From the NCBI GenBank assembly GCA_938046775.1, contig CALIXB010000015.1:1-46925 (forward strand): 46,925 bases of DNA. Direction: 5' to 3'. Shown here one piece after another: positions 33,256 through 40,589 of this stretch. A model generated the notes under the pieces. The model searched no databases. It saw only the letters and a program-made list of their open reading frames with translations, and was not told the DNA's origin. The translations under genes and the position numbers were made by a program. Origin of the DNA: an uncultured Candidatus Saccharibacteria bacterium. GTDB lineage: Bacteria; Patescibacteriota; Saccharimonadia; Saccharimonadales; Saccharimonadaceae. The first letter of the stretch is position 1; each line of letters opens with the position of its first letter.

Positions 33256-33284
33256 TTGAAGTCTGCCATATTGCAATATACGAT
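33256..33284 (+). promoter_or_regulatory. Promoter of the 563-aa unknown gene
   Basis: TTGAAG (33256-33261), 17-nt spacer, TACGAT (33279-33284), then 6 nt and ATG 33291. The divergent glgB -10 (33228-33233, minus strand) lies in the same 69-nt gap. Confidence 0.65.
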
Positions 33285-33290
33285 ACATAC

Positions 33291-34982
33291 ATGGAACTAC
33301 CAAAAGCTGGGACAGGTATTGATTTACTTGGTCGATTGTCCAAAGATGATTGGCGACAGATTGCTGCTGCAAACTTATGTCTCGGTGGGGAAAGTGAGGC
33401 TGAGGCCCTTGGTGACGTGGAGAAAGTCATGCGCACAGACGAAATTGAAGGCGAGCGAGCGAGAGTTATTGGCTATAGGCAGACCGAAGATGGTTCATAT
33501 GAGTTATGCGCTGTTGAGGGTGTGTTCGATTTGGTGTCATCCCTAGAAAACAACCCTGAGATTCCAGCGCCTTTTGCGACTTACACTAAAGAAATGGCGG
33601 CCTTGTGTGTACGTACTTTAGAAAATGATAGGCCAAATGATTATTATTTTCCGCTTGATCCGCAAGCTATTTTGTCGGCAGAATTATTTCCAGACGACAG
33701 TGTATTGCCTCGATATATTCGTAAATTATGTCATTATGTTGATAAAACTCAGGAAGCTGTTGAGAAAGATGACGTTAGGGATGCTGTGTCCAGAAAATAT
33801 CTCATTGATGACCTAAATGGTCTGCTGGATGATATATCACAGGGGACCGAGGTGAGAATAGATTGCCGGGCGTATAGACGAAGAGCTGGTGGCATTGAAT
33901 ATGGCGTTGACGTTGAGGCAAGAGCGCAAGTACTATTTGGCGCTGCGCCACTGTTTGCGTGGCGAGATAATCGTCCTATTTTGGAAGTGGCTGACCTAAA
34001 AGATAGTTCGGTGGTTTTTTATATTGACATAAAAGACGTAGTTGATATTCTGCCAATTTATGAGAGTGGTTATAATAATAGCAATGATTTGTTTGAGACA
34101 GTTTTTGTGGAGAAGTTTCAGCAGTTAGCTTGGCAGCTGGCAACAGGCCTTAAGTATACAGATGAGCCGTATTTTTCAAATACTGTCCGTAATTACATAA
34201 AAACGCTTAGTAAAGCACTGCCTGATGAGCTTGGTTTTAACGCCATTGGTCTTTCGGGTTTTGTTATATCGCCAAGCGGTGCAAATAATAAATTGCAGTA
34301 CGAATTCATTGATAGCGATGGAGCTTATTTTAATGCAGTGAAATTTGTCAGGTATGATGGTGCTATTTATGCTGTGCTTGAATTATTGCTTCATGACGAT
34401 TCAAATGGCTCATCAAGAAAAATATATGCCGTACCTAGTCGTGATAAATTATTAAGATTCGAGAGCTTAAATAATGACGCGGAAGACTTAGAGCTTGCTG
34501 TTGATTTACTGCATGATATTGCTCGGGATGTGAGTGAGGTATTTGGTAGCGAGGTTTTTTATGATTTTTCCCTGGAGGAGCAGTTAGAAATATTAAAGCA
34601 ATACGAGGATGAGTCTCGTGGTGCCATTAGGACTATTAGTGAGCCGAGGGAGTTTAAGGGTGAATGTGTAGTAATGGCCTATCGCTGCTTACCTGGTGAT
34701 CTACTGAGTAATCTGTCGTGGAATGACGCTACCCTAAAAGAAGTGGGTGTCGGCGAAGAGACTGAACCTTTTACTCTACGGGCGGATAAAGTTGAATTGT
34801 GGAATCCAGAACTTGAAGACTCGTCATATTTAACTAAGCAAATATCAAACATTTTAGATTTGCCGCTAAGCCTTGGGGAGCCGATGCTGATAGTGGGAAA
34901 TTCTAAAGACGACGTTCTTTATCTAGTGAGAGTTCGTGACATTGTTGGCTTGTCGCGCGGTAATCCTCAGGACATTTCATGA
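33291..34982 (+). CDS. Hypothetical protein, 563 aa
   Basis: Not recognised. Acidic, soluble-looking protein with no signal peptide or membrane helix. I take ATG 33291 because it lies 6 nt after a good promoter and the codons upstream (open to 32943) are the reverse strand of glgB. Composition alternates helices (DLELAVDLLHDIARDVSEVF) and strands (SVVFYIDIKDVVDILPIY; YDGAIYAVLELLLHDDS). Its stop TGA is part of the extended -10 of tgt. Leaderless. AT-rich, with many AGA/AGG Arg codons like the other unknown genes in this window. Confidence 0.65.
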   Translation: MELPKAGTGIDLLGRLSKDDWRQIAAANLCLGGESEAEALGDVEKVMRTDEIEGERARVIGYRQTEDGSYELCAVEGVFDLVSSLENNPEIPAPFATYTKEMAALCVRTLENDRPNDYYFPLDPQAILSAELFPDDSVLPRYIRKLCHYVDKTQEAVEKDDVRDAVSRKYLIDDLNGLLDDISQGTEVRIDCRAYRRRAGGIEYGVDVEARAQVLFGAAPLFAWRDNRPILEVADLKDSSVVFYIDIKDVVDILPIYESGYNNSNDLFETVFVEKFQQLAWQLATGLKYTDEPYFSNTVRNYIKTLSKALPDELGFNAIGLSGFVISPSGANNKLQYEFIDSDGAYFNAVKFVRYDGAIYAVLELLLHDDSNGSSRKIYAVPSRDKLLRFESLNNDAEDLELAVDLLHDIARDVSEVFGSEVFYDFSLEEQLEILKQYEDESRGAIRTISEPREFKGECVVMAYRCLPGDLLSNLSWNDATLKEVGVGEETEPFTLRADKVELWNPELEDSSYLTKQISNILDLPLSLGEPMLIVGNSKDDVLYLVRVRDIVGLSRGNPQDIS

Positions 34983-34988
34983 TATAAT
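34983..34988 (+). promoter_or_regulatory. Extended -10 of tgt
   Basis: TGA + TATAAT, where TGA is also the stop of the preceding gene. The tgt ATG follows after 10 nt, giving a leader of only a few bases and no ribosome site. Confidence 0.55.
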
Positions 34989-34998
34989 CAGACAGATT

Positions 34999-36210
34999 AT
35001 GCAGCAAAAACCGTTTTCTTTTGAAATAACTTCGCGATTTAATGGCGCCTTGGCGCGGACTGGTGTGATTCATACGCCGCACGGCGATATTAAAACGCCG
35101 GCATTTATCGTGGTCGGTACTAAGGCTAATGTCAAGGCGATGATCCCAGAGATGGTGGCGGATGTCGGTGCGCAAGCGGTGCTAGCGAACGCCTATCATC
35201 TGTATTTGCAGCCGGGTCATGAACTGATTGAAAAGGCTGGTTATTTGGGCAAGTTTATGCACTGGGATGGGCCGACGTTCACCGATAGCGGCGGCTTTCA
35301 GGTGCTAAGTCTGGGCTCTGGTTTTAAGAAAGTTCTGGCCATGAGTACTGATGTTGACGAGGAAATTGCCATCGCTAAAAAATCGTCGCGCCACGCTTGG
35401 GTGGATGAAAATGGCGTAATATTCAAGTCGCACCTCGACGGCTCGTACCACAAATTTACGCCGGAATTATCTATGCAAATCCAGGCCGGAATCGGTGCGG
35501 ATATTACCTTTGCTTTTGACGAGCTGACTTCGCTGATTGACCCGTATGATTATCAGGTGGAGGCATTGGCGCGGACGCACGCGTGGGCGGAGCGGAGTTT
35601 GGCGGAAGTTAAACGTCTGCGTGAAGCTCGTCCCGACAAGCCGTATCAAGCATTGTTTGGCGTGCTGCAAGGCGCAAATTATGAAGATTTACGCAAGCAA
35701 ACGGCTGAATTTTTAGGCACAATGGATTTTGACGGCTACGGCATCGGTGGTGCGCTGGAAAAGGAAACCATGGCCCAGACGATCCAGTGGGTCAATCAAA
35801 TCTTGCCCGAGAACAAGCCGCGGCATTTGCTCGGTATTTCCGAGCCTGATGATATTTTTGCGGCAATTGAGCAGGGAATTGACACCTTTGACTGTGTCAG
35901 CCCGACGCGCGTGGCTAGAAACGGCGCGGCCTATACGCCATTTGGTCGGGTTAATGTGCGTGGCCAAAAATACCGTGAAATGTTTGCGCCGATTATGGAC
36001 GATTGTGATTGCTATACTTGCAAGAATTACACGGCAGCCTATCTCTGTCATCTTTTACACGCCCGCGAGTCGTTGGCTGGAACGTTGCTGTCAATTCACA
36101 ACGAGCGGTTTATCGTTAAGTTGGTCGATGATATTCGAGCCAGCTTGGAGGATGGGACTTTTTACGAGTTCCGCGATTCGTTCCTGGCGAAGTATTATAG
36201 TAAGAAATAG
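34999..36210 (+). CDS. tgt: Queuine tRNA-ribosyltransferase (tRNA-guanine transglycosylase)
   Basis: 403-aa enzyme that exchanges guanine 34 for a queuosine precursor in tRNAs with GUN anticodons. Active-site boxes: FTDSGGFQVLSLG (general base Asp), FAFDELTS, GIGGALEKE and FDCVSPTRVARNG (nucleophile Asp). The zinc site is complete: CDCYTC followed by His in SIHN. An insert of some 20 residues after SLGSGF makes it slightly longer than E. coli Tgt. ATG 34999 is chosen over an upstream frame opening at 34936, which is inside the previous gene. No queuosine biosynthesis genes are in the window. Confidence 0.95.
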   Translation: MQQKPFSFEITSRFNGALARTGVIHTPHGDIKTPAFIVVGTKANVKAMIPEMVADVGAQAVLANAYHLYLQPGHELIEKAGYLGKFMHWDGPTFTDSGGFQVLSLGSGFKKVLAMSTDVDEEIAIAKKSSRHAWVDENGVIFKSHLDGSYHKFTPELSMQIQAGIGADITFAFDELTSLIDPYDYQVEALARTHAWAERSLAEVKRLREARPDKPYQALFGVLQGANYEDLRKQTAEFLGTMDFDGYGIGGALEKETMAQTIQWVNQILPENKPRHLLGISEPDDIFAAIEQGIDTFDCVSPTRVARNGAAYTPFGRVNVRGQKYREMFAPIMDDCDCYTCKNYTAAYLCHLLHARESLAGTLLSIHNERFIVKLVDDIRASLEDGTFYEFRDSFLAKYYSKK

Positions 36211-36214
36211 GCTA

Positions 36215-36243
36215 TTTACAACTGATTGGAAAATCGTTATAAT
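36215..36243 (+). promoter_or_regulatory. Promoter of tuf
   Basis: TTTACA (36215-36220), 17-nt spacer, TATAAT (36238-36243). An ~75-nt leader follows with a ten-codon ORF (MDCTRVKNNN, 36272-36304) and the ribosome site AAGGAG. Confidence 0.8.
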
Positions 36244-36324
36244 TAAACTCATACGCCGTGAGGTCTTTTTAATGGACTGTACCCGCGTGAAAAATAATAA
36301 TTAAATTAAGGAGAACTTCTACAA

Positions 36325-37509
36325 ATGGCAGATGCATTTGACCGAAGCAAACCGCACGTTAACGTTGGTACAATGGGCCACGTTGACCACGGTAAGACTA
36401 CGCTGACTGCTGCGATTACTGCAGTGTTGGCAAAGCGCCTTCCAAGCGCAGTTAACAAACCTGTTGCGTACGACCAGATCGACAACGCACCAGAAGAGAA
36501 GCAACGTGGTATTACTATCGCGTCTTCACACCAAGAGTATGAATCAAAGAATCGTCACTATGCACACGTTGACATGCCAGGACACGCTGACTACGTCAAG
36601 AACATGATCACCGGTGCTGCTCAGGTTGACGGTGCAGTTTTGGTTATTGCCGCAACTGACGGTCCAATGCCTCAGACTCGTGAGCACGTTTTGCTTGCAA
36701 AGCAGGTTGGCGTGCCAAAGATCGTTGTCTTCTTGAACAAGATGGACATGGCTGACGAAGAAATGGTTGAGCTGATCGAAGAAGAAGTTCGCGAACTTCT
36801 TGAAAAGAACGGCTTCGACAAAGACGCTCCAATTATCAAGGGTTCTGCTCTTAAGGCTCTTGAAGGTGACGAGAAATACGAAGACGCTATTATGGAATTG
36901 GTTGATGCAATGGATAGCTACATTCCAGAGCCAGCACGTGACATGGACAAACCATTCATTATGCCAATTGAGGACGTCTTCTCAATTAAGGGTCGTGGTA
37001 CAGTAGCAACTGGTCGTATCGAGCAGGGTGTTGTTAAATTGAACGACGAAGTTGAAATCGTTGGTTTGAAGCCAACTCAGAAGTCAGTTGTAACTGGTAT
37101 TGAGGCCTTCAAGAAATCTCTTGACCAAGGTCAAGCAGGTGACAACGCAGGTGTCTTGCTACGCGGTATTGAGCGCAGCGACATTGAGCGTGGTCAAGTT
37201 TTGGCAAAGCCAGGCACAATTACTCCACACACTGAGTTTGAAGCTGAGGTTTATATATTGAAGAAGGAAGAGGGCGGTCGCCACACTCCATTCTCCAAGG
37301 GCTACAAGCCGCAGTTCTACTTCCGCACCACGGATGTGACTGGTGAAGTTGAACTTCCAGCTGACAAAGAAATGGTCATGCCAGGCGACACTGTAACCTT
37401 TAAGGTTAAGTTGCTTGCACCAATCGCTATGGAGCAAGGTTTGAACTTTGCTATCCGCGAAGGCGGCCGTACCGTTGGTGCTGGTGTTGTTACAAAGATT
37501 AATAAATAA
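36325..37509 (+). CDS. tuf: Elongation factor Tu
   Basis: 394-aa GTPase that brings aminoacyl-tRNA to the ribosome. G1 GHVDHGKT (18-25), switch I RGITIASSH, G3 DMPGH, G4 NKMD, G5 SALKAL, followed by domains II (GRGTVATGRIEQG) and III (KPQFYFRTTDVTG). Usual length. Unusual point: DCPGH, almost invariant in bacteria, is DMPGH, and the protein has no cysteine at all. Codon use is that of a highly expressed gene. Ribosome site AAGGAG; single gene between its own promoter and terminator. Confidence 0.98.
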   Translation: MADAFDRSKPHVNVGTMGHVDHGKTTLTAAITAVLAKRLPSAVNKPVAYDQIDNAPEEKQRGITIASSHQEYESKNRHYAHVDMPGHADYVKNMITGAAQVDGAVLVIAATDGPMPQTREHVLLAKQVGVPKIVVFLNKMDMADEEMVELIEEEVRELLEKNGFDKDAPIIKGSALKALEGDEKYEDAIMELVDAMDSYIPEPARDMDKPFIMPIEDVFSIKGRGTVATGRIEQGVVKLNDEVEIVGLKPTQKSVVTGIEAFKKSLDQGQAGDNAGVLLRGIERSDIERGQVLAKPGTITPHTEFEAEVYILKKEEGGRHTPFSKGYKPQFYFRTTDVTGEVELPADKEMVMPGDTVTFKVKLLAPIAMEQGLNFAIREGGRTVGAGVVTKINK

Positions 37510-37531
37510 TCTCTGTAGTACAAGCCTAATT

Positions 37532-37559
37532 AAATCCCCCGGGTTACCGGGGGATTTTT
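37532..37559 (+). terminator. Terminator after tuf
   Basis: AAATCCCCCGG (37532-37542) pairs with CCGGGGGATTT (37547-37557), loop GTTA, T run. Strong. Confidence 0.92.
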
Positions 37560-37582
37560 GATGTCGTCGTGATAGTACATAT

Positions 37583-38320
37583 CTAATCGACAGTTATCGG
37601 ATTAAAACATTGTTCAGAAATATCTAATGTATAGAGCGGATAGCGTGGACCGTTATTATCCTCCTCGTTGACGGATGTAGTCTTTGTAACCTTCATGCCC
37701 ATTTTCCTGCCGTCTCTTGTGGTTGAAAATTGAGGAAGACAGAGGTATTGCTCATTCTCGCCGTACGGGAAAGATACGGGTTTAGTGAATTGCCCTACGT
37801 TACTTTTCTTCTCTTTGCACTCAGCTGTATTCTTTAAGGTTTCTGCTGGAATATAATATCTATAGTCTACTGCTAATGCAGCTGTTTTACTCATTAGATC
37901 CGAAACCCTAGGCTCCCTTTTTCCATGGGTTTGTTCGGTGAAATTTACATTATCAAATGTAAACCTAACTGTATCGCCTCCATCACACAAGTATACTGAG
38001 CAGTCTGCCATTTCGGGGAATCCGTCATAGGTTCTTGCTGTACAGTAAGCTGAAAACCCTTCTCGTACACCATTTTCTGAATAATAAATCGAATTCTTTT
38101 CTATATCTATTCCTTTTTCGGAGTCGTTATTTTTCGGCTGAGGCGTAGCAGTTTCAGAGCTGCTGTATGGAGCTGAGCTTGAGCTTCCGGCGTCAACTCC
38201 TTTCTCTTCTACACATCCGGCTAAGAAGCATGACGGCAGTAAAGCTAATGCGGCAAGCGCTCGGTACGTTCTCGCGGCGCCTATGCGTGATGTTTCCTTT
38301 GTTTGTGGCCCTCTCTCCAT
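37583..38320 (-). CDS. Hypothetical lipoprotein
   Basis: 245 aa. A basic N-terminus, a hydrophobic stretch (ALAALALLPSCFLAGC) and a lipobox LAGC mark it as a secreted lipoprotein fixed to the membrane by the Cys. A Ser/Thr/Pro-rich linker follows, then a domain with six or more cysteines (YCTARTY, CSVYLCDGG, ECKEK, YLCLPQ, QCFNP), which suggests disulfides outside the cell. No family recognised. Start: ATG 38320, with GGGAGG 4-5 nt upstream; ATG 38332 is four codons earlier but lacks a ribosome site. Lies convergent with tuf. Confidence 0.75.
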   Translation of the reverse strand: MERGPQTKETSRIGAARTYRALAALALLPSCFLAGCVEEKGVDAGSSSSAPYSSSETATPQPKNNDSEKGIDIEKNSIYYSENGVREGFSAYCTARTYDGFPEMADCSVYLCDGGDTVRFTFDNVNFTEQTHGKREPRVSDLMSKTAALAVDYRYYIPAETLKNTAECKEKKSNVGQFTKPVSFPYGENEQYLCLPQFSTTRDGRKMGMKVTKTTSVNEEDNNGPRYPLYTLDISEQCFNPITVD

Positions 38321-38460
38321 ATATCCTCCCATTGATAATATGTAAAAGTTGATAAATTTCCAATATTATACATATTTATTGATGTAAAGTAAAATCAATT
38401 GACAAAGTGATAATGTTTATGACAAAATGAAACCATCTAACGTAAAAAGAAAAAGGAGAT

Positions 38461-39405
38461 ATGGTGAATAAACAGAAATTGGTGATTATCGGTGGTGGCG
38501 GAATGGTTGGCGCGACGACGGCGTATGCGTGTGCGCTGCGCAGTGTGATTGAAGAAATTGTATTGATCGACCGCAATGCGGATTTGGCGTGGGGTCAAGC
38601 CGCGGACATCAACGACGCCATGGGGCTTGACCGCAATGTGGTGGTGCGCACGGGCGACTATGCTGATATCAACGACGATGACATCGTGGTCATCACCGCT
38701 GGTTCGCCGCAGTTGCCAGGTCAGACGCGACTGGAATTGGTCGGCGTCAATGCTAACATTATGCGCGACATCGTCAAAAACATCATGGCCGGTGGCGCCA
38801 AGCCGTATTTGGTGGTCGTCAGTAACCCAGTTGATGTCTTGACCTATGTAGCTTTGAAAGAATCGGGACTGCCAAAAACCCGAGTGTTCGGCACGGGAAC
38901 GACGCTGGACACCACACGCCTGAAGTCATACCTGGCAGACGCGCTAAACGTCGATAGCAAAGCAGTTGATGCCTACATCTTGGGTGAGCATGGCGACTCT
39001 TCGTTTTCGACCATTGAAACCGCGCAGGTTGGTGAGGTGCCCATTCGAGAATATCCAGGCTTTACGGAGGAGATGATTGAGGGCATTGAGCAGAAAATCC
39101 GTGACCGCGCCTACCGAGTGATCGAGACAAAGAAGTCGACGTATTTTGCTATTGGTTTTGTGGTCTCTAAAATCGTTTCAGCTTTGCGTCAGTCAACACG
39201 TACAGTCTACCCAGTCTGTTCGCTGGCTGAGGGTGAATATGGACTGGACAATGTGGTGCTGGGCTTACCGTCGATTATTTGTTGTGACGGCGTGAAAATT
39301 TTGACGGGCTATCCACTGACCGAGCGCGAGAAGCAATCGCTAAATAACTCCGCTGCGATCATCGGTGGAATGATCGCCCACCTTGATAAAGACCAGGAAA
39401 ATTGA
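38461..39405 (+). CDS. ldh: L-lactate dehydrogenase
   Basis: 314-aa NAD-dependent enzyme converting pyruvate to lactate. Rossmann motif IIGGGGMVGATTA, substrate loop SPQLPGQTRLELV with Gln at the specificity position (lactate rather than malate dehydrogenase), SNPVDVLTY, and catalytic His in LGEHGDSSF. It regenerates NAD in fermentation. AAGGAG 4-5 nt before ATG. The last codons contain the -35 of the rpsJ promoter. Confidence 0.92.
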   Translation: MVNKQKLVIIGGGGMVGATTAYACALRSVIEEIVLIDRNADLAWGQAADINDAMGLDRNVVVRTGDYADINDDDIVVITAGSPQLPGQTRLELVGVNANIMRDIVKNIMAGGAKPYLVVVSNPVDVLTYVALKESGLPKTRVFGTGTTLDTTRLKSYLADALNVDSKAVDAYILGEHGDSSFSTIETAQVGEVPIREYPGFTEEMIEGIEQKIRDRAYRVIETKKSTYFAIGFVVSKIVSALRQSTRTVYPVCSLAEGEYGLDNVVLGLPSIICCDGVKILTGYPLTEREKQSLNNSAAIIGGMIAHLDKDQEN

Positions 39406-39411
39406 TATAAT
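39383..39411 (+). promoter_or_regulatory. Promoter of rpsJ
   Basis: TTGATA (39383-39388) inside ldh, 17-nt spacer, TGA + TATAAT (39406-39411). An ~80-nt leader precedes rpsJ. Confidence 0.75.
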
Positions 39412-39500
39412 CACCTAGTTACTACTAATTTATCTCGAGAACTCGGTTGTTCGTACGGTAGAATGATTAGAGGTTACGAGATTGCACATAAGGAGGAGCT

Positions 39501-39818
39501 ATGGCTCAAGATACCGGGATCAAAATCCGCATCCGTCTGAAGGCGTACGACCACAAGGTCATCGACCAATCGGCAAAACAAATCATCGACACCGCGATTC
39601 GCACCGGCGCGAATGTTGCTGGCCCAGTGCCACTACCAACTCGTCGCAGCACCTACACAGTGGTGAAAAGCCCACACGTGTACAAAATGGGTGGTGAAAC
39701 CTATGAGCGCCGGGTTCACAAGCGGTTGATCGACATCACCAACGCGACACCAAAGACCATCGACAGCTTGCAGAATTTGAACTTGCCAGCTGGCGTTGAC
39801 GCTGAGATTCGTATGTAA
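39501..39818 (+). CDS. rpsJ: Small subunit ribosomal protein uS10
   Basis: 105-aa S10 of the 30S head, also the antitermination factor NusE. IRIRLKAYDHKVIDQSAKQI, GPVPLPT and RRVHKRLIDITNATPKT are diagnostic. AAGGAGGAG upstream of ATG. Normally first gene of the S10 operon directly before rplC; here a terminator and four unrelated genes (5.4 kb) separate them. Confidence 0.98.
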   Translation: MAQDTGIKIRIRLKAYDHKVIDQSAKQIIDTAIRTGANVAGPVPLPTRRSTYTVVKSPHVYKMGGETYERRVHKRLIDITNATPKTIDSLQNLNLPAGVDAEIRM

Positions 39819-39837
39819 TTTTAATGCACTAGAAATT

Positions 39838-39865
39838 TCCGCCTCTTGAACGGGGCGGATTTTTT
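39838..39865 (+). terminator. Terminator after rpsJ
   Basis: TCCGCCTC (39838-39845) pairs with GGGGCGGA (39852-39859) with one G-U, 6-nt loop, six T. It closes rpsJ as a single-gene unit. Confidence 0.8.
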
Positions 39866-39888
39866 ATGCTATAATTTTCATCAAGCTT

Positions 39889-40221
39889 ATGACAAAACAA
39901 AAATCTCGTACTTACGCCCGCAACCGCTCAAAGTCCAGCGCTTTGTTCAGCCGCAAAGGACGTGAGCGAATTTATGAAAATGACGGCACGTTCTTTTTGA
40001 AATTGGTGATATTTGTCATTCTCAGTGCATTATGGTTACGTCTAAAGAATCCCTTTGGGTTGGGTACTTTCACTGTGCAAGCGGTGCCAGTTGGCTTGTT
40101 CGTAGCGCTGTTGCTAGTTCTGAAGATTGAACAGTACCAATTTAACCGTAAAATTTGGTACGTCACTCTGATTTTAATGGCAATTTTGACCTCATTTACG
40201 CCAGTCGGCGTGATGATCTAG
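39889..40221 (+). CDS. Small membrane protein, 110 aa
   Basis: Basic N-terminal 36 residues (MTKQKSRTYARNRSKSSAL) followed by three hydrophobic helices, one ending in SALWLRL, one around VQAVPVGLFVALLLVL, one YVTLILMAILTSF. Not a recognised family. TGC + TATAAT (39870-39875) lies 13 nt before ATG and no ribosome site is seen. First of four genes lying between rpsJ and rplC. Confidence 0.65.
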   Translation: MTKQKSRTYARNRSKSSALFSRKGRERIYENDGTFFLKLVIFVILSALWLRLKNPFGLGTFTVQAVPVGLFVALLLVLKIEQYQFNRKIWYVTLILMAILTSFTPVGVMI

Positions 40222-40278
40222 CTTATGCTGTACTATTTTGGACTTTGATGGTATATTAATTACTAAAGGAGTGTGGCA

Positions 40279-40584
40279 ATGGATCAGGATGCTTTATCTA
40301 AATTTATCAACGACATTATAGATGCTAAGAACTTTAAGACTCTTGATGGTGATGTCAGGCAGCAATTAGAGAAAGATCTGAAGAATAGGCTACTTGATCA
40401 GATTGATAGGGCTGTGCTTGGGGCTTTGCCTGAAAATAAAATTGACGGTTTTAATGAATTATTAGATCGTGATGCTAGTAAGCAGGAAATCCAACAATAT
40501 GTAGCGACCAGTGGCGTTGATACGAAAAAGATAACGCTTGAGACAATGCTGCGTTTTAGGTCTTTGTATCTTGGAGATAAGTAA
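40279..40584 (+). CDS. Small helical protein, DUF5663-like
   Basis: 101 aa, all-helical and charged (FINDIIDAKNFKTLDGDV, RLLDQIDRAVLGALPENK). The pattern LPENK-FNELLDRDASKQE resembles the short DUF5663 family seen next to large proteins in candidate-phyla genomes; I am not certain of that. ATG 40279 is preceded by AAAGGAG at 7-nt spacing; GTG 40273 is too close to it. An extended -10 (TGG + TATATT, 40252-40257) lies upstream. Six nt before the giant gene, so co-transcribed. Confidence 0.65.
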   Translation: MDQDALSKFINDIIDAKNFKTLDGDVRQQLEKDLKNRLLDQIDRAVLGALPENKIDGFNELLDRDASKQEIQQYVATSGVDTKKITLETMLRFRSLYLGDK

Positions 40585-40589
40585 GAGCT

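Noticed and set aside
32943..33290. Upstream extension of the 563-aa gene over glgB
   Set aside because: These codons are the reverse complement of glgB, and a promoter stands directly before ATG 33291.
36272..36304. Ten-codon ORF before tuf (MDCTRVKNNN) as an Asn attenuator
   Set aside because: Three Asn codons are AT-rich spacer-like and no terminator/antiterminator pair follows.
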